Shown here: piece after piece, positions 57,264-64,000 of the stretch
How positions within the stretch are numbered: position 1 is the first letter of the stretch
How the letters are laid out: every line of letters begins with the position of its first letter
From: Paramyrothecium sp. XJ0827
Taxonomy: Eukaryota > Ascomycota > Sordariomycetes > Hypocreales > Stachybotryaceae
Direction of reading: 5' to 3'
Length of the DNA: 64,000 nt
Assembly (NCBI GenBank): GCA_020881915.1
Contig: JAJFPB010000003.1
Coordinates: forward strand, 3,100,001 to 3,164,000
Program-made: the position numbers and the translations under genes
Notes under the pieces: generated by a model
Told to the model about the DNA's origin: nothing
Databases searched by the model: none
The model's input: the letters and a program-made list of their open reading frames with translations, nothing else

Positions 57264-60200
57264 GTAACGTGAGTAGCAGGACAATGCCTACACTTCGATC
57301 TTTTGCTGCACGCTCTGAACGGTCCCTACATATTGGAAGACACATGGTGAAGAGAGCTGTCCTGTGACCGGGATGAACTACTCAAATGGTCTGCATGGGC
57401 CGTCTCGTCATTCCTTGCTTTGCCCAGTGAGCAAGGGTGAGCGTGTTGAGATTTATAAATTGTGCTAGTTCCATGCAGGACCATTCCCAAAACAAGACTT
57501 TCAGATATACTAAGTTAGGCAGTGGATGTCTCGAACTCCCCGCATACAAACCGGTAGAACCCTTAAGGATAGCAAGCTCAACGTGCGCTAAAGCCCGAAG
57601 CCTTCTTGTATGTCTCACAACTTGATAATCGAGTCTGTGAGCGAGCGACATGGTACGCGGAAGCTAAATGGGCTAACCCTACGAAAGGGTCCAAAGTAGC
57701 AGTGTGTCCGAGCCACAACAATCAAGGCAAACGGGGGGTACTTAACGGGGCTTTGACCAGGCATGAGTAGCTGTCACAAGATGGACAAATCGGAACATTT
57801 CTTGTGCGTTCAGGAACGACGTCGTGACGCTGTCATGACACATGTCAGGTCGACGCGGTCTTTTGGCGTCAAGCAATCAGGGAAGCTGCCAAACCTGTCA
57901 ACACTGCACCATGCCCTAACAGGTGGATTAGACCCAACTAGCGCACGACTCTGCGAACGCAGTTGATCGATGCCATTAAGGGACGATCGATCCGAGCTGA
58001 GCGACGCGGGCTAGCGCGATTTGAATCACACTGGTGGCGCGTGCCTTTTGAGCCGCCATGGCCGTAGCTCCTCACTAGTCTGCCGGCTGAGAATGGGGAT
58101 GGGCGAGATGCTCTCGAGTCGTCCCCGTGAGGCTTGAGGAGACAAAATAATGTGACGAGTGGCGAGCGCGCGGATATGGGAGTGGCATAATGGCGGAGGG
58201 ACAATGGATAGTATGATGCCTGGTCGACGACCCGACCAAGCTGGAACGGATATTGCCTGACATCCGCACGATGGCTGAGCACGAAAAGAAACCACCAGTT
58301 TGTTTGCTTTTGTTCGCGAGTCGGGCACTCCGCCAACGTTTCCGCCCAGTCGTCGGAGACGGCTCACAGTTTCTCTTTTTCGTTTTTTTCGCGCACGCAC
58401 GTGTTGTGGCCGTTGCAGGCCGTGCGATTGGGTAACGGGAGGAGGGGATAGAGGCACCGGACATGACACGACAGGGGGGTTGGGTAGAGCTGAGGCGGAG
58501 GGTTTGTCTTGGTATTTGCCAGCTGTGGCTCGTCGTGGTAATTCTGAGTTTTCTCATTTCCTTGATGCTGGACATTCTCGGTGTTGGGTTTATGCACCAG
58601 GCCCGTGCACTGGCAGATGCCACCCTTGCCGTCCAATCTTTGCTCCCCTACCGTCCGGTCAAGATGAGCTGCCAGGGGTCGAGAAATTAAGGCGGACGGG
58701 CTGGACAGATGCGATCTGAAGGTGGGAGGTAACTTTTTTCCCCCAGAAGTTCCTGGAGGTCTGATGGGGATCTGAGGCGTTCTATCAAAAGTCAAGCTTG
58801 CTGGAATTCAATATTCCCGCCAATCCGAGCATAGATGATGTGTATAGTCTCTGTTGAAGTCGTGTGTTCTTGCTGCCCGCGCGTGGATGGATGGATGGAG
58901 GGGTGGACGGGACTGTAACATTAGATGCAGTGCCCTGGTTTGCCATCGCACTTGCCCGAAACCCCTGTCGCTGATCCATGCACTTCCCGCTTCCCGCGAG
59001 CCACTAAGACTTGCTCCCACCTACGACAACAAACCTGTCTCAAGTTTCAACTCCCAGCCGAGCGAATCTACCATACAGGGGTCTATGGTGCATTGACATC
59101 CCTGCCTCACATGGGGGAAGGAGCATTGTGAGATCGCGACAAGGGTGCAGACAACCACGCATCTGTTCCCGATCTCTGGTTGTTTGGCGCGGCTAGACAC
59201 CCTGGCATTTTCCCTGGATGTTTGCCGAACACAAATTAGCCTCATCGCCTCAAACCTCGACTCGACGTGCCTGTGAAAGCTCGAGAGTTTGCGGTTCCGG
59301 CAACGGGGTTAACTCGATTAAGAAGTCGTTGCGGCCCCGGTTCGGCAAACCACACCCCTGGGAGGCGGAATTTGAAGACCGTGGAGGAGGGTTGGATCAA
59401 GCCTTGATTTGCTTGTTTGGTCCAGCCTCTCGGTACCGAGCGTCGATGAACTTTGTACCATTGTGCAGCACCACCGCGGCCTCGTCAAGGTTCCCCTACC
59501 AGGAAACTCGTGCTACGCCCCAACAAGCAGGACGAGAGGCTCCTCAAGGGCTCAGATCAAGGGTAAGCTTTCATGACAATGAGCGGCTGACAGCCACAAG
59601 GAGCAAACATTTCCTCAAAACGCAGCCCTCGACGCCACCAAAGATCTGAAGATATCGTTCAGAACGTCTGGACTTCGGGATCGGCAAGTGGACCTGGAAC
59701 AAACCGTGTCACAATCTGTAGGACATCTTCAACCAGAGTCATGAACTAGTGCCACGACTGCGCGGCCTAACTCAGCTTGTATACATCTGTACCTAAGGTA
59801 GGAATGGCGCTTTTCAAAAAGGCCTATTTCTAGCATATCTTGATCCCGCCGATGGGCTGGAGAAGAGACGGGCCCGTGACCTCACTAAAGTTTGGCGAGA
59901 TGCGCCAGCCGAATGGACGGGTAACTTATTGGTCTGCCCAGAGGCCACATGGACCGCTGACGCAAGTTTGCTTTTAAGATCCCGACCAGTCGTCTCCTCT
60001 ACCACGCATGCTATACCCTACCTCTGCGCATCCCTCAATGGCTTATGCAGTCAATGCTTCTGCTCGGACCTGTTCTTGACAGGAAACGATATGCCTGGAG
60101 AGTCATTTCAGAACTGGCTTTAGAGAGCCCGGCGGGAGAAACCGCAGTATAGTGGGTAAACAGTGTTAGCCCCCATTTGACATTTCGTTATTTTGTTAGC

Positions 60201-61050
60201 CCAAGCCACGGCGTTAAGCTAATACGGCAACCTTACTACCGAGGCGTCTCTGGCAGAACCAAATTCCTGACGTTTCGTGGGGCATGGATGTCATTGCTTC
60301 CCAGAGGTATGGGAGCATGAGCCTGTCAGCGTCATAGCATCCATCCGCACGCTCGAGGCCCAGTTGCGGATGGGCTGGGCTCTTCCAAATCCGCTTCTTA
60401 GCATGAAGGGATACACGCCACCCGAAGAAGCAAAGTTGAATGAATGAGACTCAATCATAGCAAACATCTTTTTTGGAGACTCGTGCCCGCCCCATACAGA
60501 CATAGCCTCCGGTAGCTCAAAATCGAGAGGCCGGGGGCATAATTCCACCCCTCCCTTCGAGCTCAAGCATCACGCCTCCCACGGTATTCCTGGTACCTGA
60601 TTTGTGTGCCCTGCTAGCGGCAGCCATTTGACGAACTGGGCCCCTCCCACTTTTCCGATGGCGCTCCCTCGCATCTCGACCTCCGAGACTCCTCTTTCCA
60701 TGTTGGGGTATCTCGGGGCTCCACCACCAACAGCCAGCAGCTGTCGACCGGGTTTTGCTTCTCTATGCTCACAGGAGCCTGCTCTAGATCGAACGCCCGA
60801 GTCACTTGTCAAGTTTTGTCGTTTGGGTTTAGCTCGCTGTCCTACGCTTCACTACGTTGACGTCCGTATATAGTTCGCCTGACCTGCTCCTGCCGGACTC
60901 TCTTCACTGACATCCCCCACCATCCACATGACGGTTTATCTACTGGACTCATCCTTTTGTTGAAACTTATTTCGCTTGAACTGCGTATACTATTCAGACT
61001 ACTCGAATCGGAATCGTGCAAACAATATCTTGTGAAGCGTGCTGATCAAC
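57264..61050. other. Gene-poor 3.8 kb region
   Basis: I find no supportable gene. Minus-strand frames between 57.9 and 58.8 kb are arginine/serine/proline-rich noise. The last 250 bases before 61051 are the likely promoter and leader of the RGS gene. A vaguely tRNA-like stretch near 57515-57600 was examined and rejected. Confidence 0.5.
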
Positions 61051-62534
61051 ATGGTCAAATTACTCCCTCTCACTTACACACGTCCCAAACACGTGGAGAA
61101 GAACCCCCGCAACCGGGACTCTTTCCACGAGCAGGATGCGAGTGAAGGCTCCGTCCGGTCCGGGAATTCTGGCTCCTCGGCTGGCATTCCCGATTCTCTC
61201 GCGTTTGACAAGATCATCAGTGGAGGCACCTGTCCTGTAAGACGCACACCTGAACTGTTTGCTCTTGATTCCAGCGCTAACACAGCATCAAACCAAAGCC
61301 GATGACTGTCCGCGACTTCATGAATTACTTGACATACGTGGAGCATGCCGCCGAGAACCTCCAGTTCTTCCTATGGTTCAGAGATTACGAGAAACGTTTC
61401 AAGGAGGCCAGTTCGTCTGACATTGCCCTTGCACCGGAATGGACGCAGGCACTGGAAGATGACGCGGTTGCCAAAATTCGCAAAGACACCGTTGATAAGA
61501 GAAAGCCTCAAGTCCCCGCCGCCGATATCTTCAAGGGAACCGACTTCGAGAAGGGGACCAGGGACCTGCAAGCTCCCGATTTCACCAACGAGAACCCCTT
61601 CAGTACACCGCCGCAGACGCCCGCGGGGAGTGGCAATGATCGCACTTCGGTCCACTCGTCGCAAAACGCAGTCTCATCTACGCACGCTTCTAGCTACAAG
61701 TCCCAGGCCGCTGAAGCCTTCCAAACAGCTGGTGCGAAGCAGCCTTGTACGTACTATGCGCTACTCCGGGACAATCTCATACGGCAAGCACGCTGACATT
61801 TCTCCTTAGTCACTATCCAACCATTCCGTGATGAGATCAACCGTGTCATCGCCACGTACATCATGCAAGATGCCCCTCGCCAATTGAACCTTGCCTCGTG
61901 GGAGCAGAAGGCTGCCGTTCAGGCACTGTCCCATACAACACACCCCACAGCGTTCCGCGGCATCATGAAGACGGTGGACTCGTCTCTTCGCCGCCAAGCT
62001 CATCCCAATTTCGTCCGTTGGTCCATCTGCAATGGAAACCCCGCTCGAGTGTTTTTCGCTCGATCCCTTGGTGTCGGCTTGATCATCGCCGGATTCGCCA
62101 TTGCCCTTGTGTTGACTCTGAGCAGCGTCGGCCGCGGATACCGCGCCTTCGCTGCCATCGCATGGGTCCTGGGCATCAGCACGCTCGTGGCTGCCTACAA
62201 GGGGATGTGCGTCGTTCTCCACGGCATGCACCATCGCCATGTCCGTCCATGGGAACTCTTTGTCCATGACGACGAGATGGAGGGTAACACCAAACTCAGT
62301 TTCGACACCTTCAACAGCAGCAGCAGCAACAGCTACGAGGACGAGCCCTGGGTTATCAAGTACGAGAAACGGAATGTTGTACGCAAAGTCTTTGATCGCG
62401 AGGTTTGGATTCAGGAGCCCGCTCTGCGGCAGATCCAGGACACCATTTTCGTACAAGCTATGCTGGCAGCAATCGTGCTCGGCGGCATCCTCACAGCCAT
62501 ATTCGTTGCCGTTCCAGGCGGACACTTTTTCTAA
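61051..62534 (+). CDS. RGS-domain membrane protein, Rax1-like
   Basis: Exons 61051-61236, 61299-61746 and 61810-62534 give 452 residues. An RGS-type helical domain is split by a linker. The first part is V-R-D-F-M-N-Y-L-T-Y-V-E-H and E-N-L-Q-F-F-L-W-F-R-D-Y (about 66-92). The second part, after intron 2, is I-Q-P-F-R-D-E-I-N-R-V-I and F-R-G-I-M-K-T-V (about 213-270). The linker is serine-rich with P-F-S-T-P-P-Q-T-P. Three hydrophobic segments follow at about 293-316, 327-350 and 421-447, the last near the C-terminus G-G-H-F-F. This layout matches fungal Rax1-type proteins, which in yeast mark bud sites; in filamentous fungi related proteins affect polarity and stress responses. Introns of 62 and 63 nt restore phase. 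Confidence 0.85.
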
Positions 62535-63565
62535 TCAACCGACTCATGGTGGCTGATGGAGCGAAGGGGCCTGATCGCGGAACAACTTACTGTACCATGT
62601 TTTCATTGCGTAAATTTCTTCTATCGTTTGTACAAAGGATCTGGCTATATCCTGTTTTGTCCTGTAAATCACCAACTACATGTACCACGCTGCCTTGCTA
62701 GGGATACCATCTGAAATTAAAAACCTTCTTTTGTGTTTCGTTCAATGCTTCGAGTCCAGTCCAATTACTGTCAGTACGTACGTGCTACGTACCATACCTC
62801 ATGCCATGGACCAATCTACCAAAGGCAAGGTTGTTTAATTGACCGGCCAGATACCAGTGATTCTAGAGTGGCTGCTTACCTCAGAGTGTTGTGTTGCCAT
62901 GTCTGACTGTTGCTCATCCCCAGGAATAATCGGCCCGCGCTCGGCCAAGCCAATTCCCTCACACCCACAGCACAAAAAACGGCAACCAATACCATTCTTA
63001 TCCCTTTTCGATTTACCCTACGGCAACCTACCTTAAGCTCAAGCTCAAGGGTTCGTTCCAGCGGGACGGCGTGTTTCGCACGATCTGCGGTCTGTGGGGT
63101 TAGCGAAACTTACCGAGGCCGGCAAGGTTACCGTTCACTCAGGTCCGGCAAGGCACGCAAGCCTTCGCAATGCTTATAGCGTTAATAGCCGGAGGTCGGG
63201 ACGAGGGAAGCGTCATCGAGCAGCCTCGGTCGAGCGGGCCCGGGCCTCCTTATCGATAAGAAGCATGCAAATAATCCACCGATAGCTAAGGCAAGGTACG
63301 GGGCCCTTGGGGGGACAGGGCAGGGGGTGTGGGGGACTTCATCATGTCGCGCGACCCCTCCAAAACCGCCCTCGGCACTTAGTAAACCAACTCAACTTCT
63401 TTCCCGGGCCTCTGTCTCATCGCCCAGTCCGCGCTCCGCCTCTGCCTCGTTGACTTCCTCTCCCCTCCCCACGGCGCTGCCGGACAGTCCATTGCGCTTC
63501 CGCTGCCAGAGAGCGTCGAAGGGGCACCCCTTTTTCCCCGTCCCAATTCCCAATTCCCGAACACC
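62535..63565. other. Intergenic, promoter of the last gene
   Basis: About 1 kb. A GCTCAAGCTCAAG duplication occurs near 63036, and C/T-rich leader sequence from about 63400 precedes the next ATG. No gene is seen. Confidence 0.5.
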
Positions 63566-64000
63566 ATGACGCCGCCCGCCCCCCCGGTTGAAGGCCTGCA
63601 GGACGCCGACCTGCCGGCACATGATGGCCCTGCCGCCCAGGGACCACAGGGCCCCCAGGAGCCGCGGCGGCGCCGGCAGCGCACCATGACGGCGACCGAG
63701 GAGGAGATTGACAGCACCATCAACAGGCCGGGGAGCGTCAAGATCAACGTCACGGGCGCCTTCATCGTCGACCCGGACTCCTCCACCCCGGGGGCGAGTC
63801 AGGGCTCCGTCGACATTGGCGCCGGCGGTGCGAGCCCCCCGAGCCCGTCGCACTCCGGCACGAGCGACATCCGCCTGCCCAACCACACCGCCGTCGTGAG
63901 CCACATCGCCATCGATGTAAGTTTCTGTCACTTCCCGCCCTGCCAAAACACCCTCCGTCCAGGAACGGCACCGCTAATCGGGCCGTCGGCACCTCGGTAC
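63566..64000 (+). CDS. Probable pantothenate kinase, first exon only (cut by window end)
   Basis: The first exon (63566-63916, 117 codons, phase 0) ends at a GTAAGT donor; the next exon lies beyond the window. The translation starts M-T-P-P-A-P-P, passes a basic R-R-R-R-Q-R-T-M segment, then S-V-K-I-N-V-T-G-A-F-I-V-D, a serine/glycine linker, and ends L-P-N-H-T-A-V-V-S-H-I-A-I-D. The last words match the strand just before the phosphate loop of eukaryotic type II pantothenate kinases, where D-I-G-G-S-L-A-K follows; the required continuation is on the missing exon. The enzyme starts coenzyme A synthesis. The assignment rests on remembered consensus and one exon, so it is tentative. Confidence 0.55.
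   Translation, partial: MTPPAPPVEGLQDADLPAHDGPAAQGPQGPQEPRRRRQRTMTATEEEIDSTINRPGSVKINVTGAFIVDPDSSTPGASQGSVDIGAGGASPPSPSHSGTSDIRLPNHTAVVSHIAIDVSFCHFPPCQNTLRPGTAPLIGPSAPRY

Noticed and set aside
57515..57600. tRNA-like segment on the minus strand (TAGC/GCTA D-stem-like pair, GTTCGAGAC T-loop-like word)
   Set aside because: The T-stem has a mismatch and the acceptor arms do not pair; no convincing cloverleaf can be drawn.
1..64000. CRISPR arrays, rRNA genes, dispersed 5S rRNA, biosynthetic gene clusters
   Set aside because: No array-like repeats or conserved rRNA words were seen, and no polyketide synthase, NRPS or terpene cyclase motifs; the window is a eukaryotic housekeeping region.
16995..64000. 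A coenzyme A cluster linking the KPR-like gene and the probable pantothenate kinase
   Set aside because: They are about 44 kb apart with many unrelated genes between, and the KPR-like protein may not be an active enzyme.

Overview
The window is nuclear DNA of a filamentous ascomycete (Pezizomycotina, probably Sordariomycetes). The evidence is short introns (48-150 nt) with GTAAGT/GTACGT/GTATGT donors and CTAAC or CTGAC branch points. The gene content also fits: DASH Hsk3, an Skt5/Chs4-type chitin synthase activator, a Rax1-like RGS protein, Cbp4, an OPT transporter and a 12-span MFS transporter. I rebuilt gene models by hand from reading frames, splice signals and remembered family consensus; none is supported by transcript data or a database search.

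Layout. 1-5.4 kb has no supportable gene. 5.4-8.7 kb holds a von Willebrand A plus zinc-finger (RBR-like) protein whose last finger looks broken. 9.2-11.3 kb has an unknown two-exon gene and an F-box-like gene. 11.8-19.8 kb is dense: SUB2 (mRNA export/splicing helicase), the RNase P subunit RPR2, the small three-exon DASH gene HSK3, and a ketopantoate-reductase-like protein with a long disordered tail. 19.8-29.5 kb is gene-poor, with one weak two-exon candidate. 29.5-43.5 kb holds an OPT transporter, RPL37, ELP6, an MFS transporter, a thioredoxin-like protein and the SEL1-repeat chitin synthase activator with a C-terminal CaaX box. 43.5-49.7 kb is sparse: a palindromic MITE-like element, a small unknown spliced gene and an APH/choline-kinase-like protein with a duplicated 3' end. 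49.7-57.3 kb is a compact housekeeping block: CBP4, NAC-beta, TAD1, RPL24, a peroxiredoxin and a DUF1348 protein. After another gene-poor 3.8 kb come the RGS/Rax1-like gene and the first exon of a probable pantothenate kinase cut by the window end.

There is no obvious secondary-metabolite, defence or pathway cluster; most genes are unrelated housekeeping functions. Translation and RNA genes (SUB2, RPR2, RPL37, RPL24, NAC-beta, TAD1, ELP6) are over-represented. CACGTG boxes lie in the promoters of both ribosomal protein genes and in the SUB2/RPR2 divergent promoter.

The most unusual observations are a one-nucleotide exon needed to read NAC-beta, decay of the RING2-like finger of the vWA protein, two related hairpin elements 29 kb apart, an exceptionally long first intron in SUB2, and recurring AAGGTAAGGTACC-type words in noncoding DNA.
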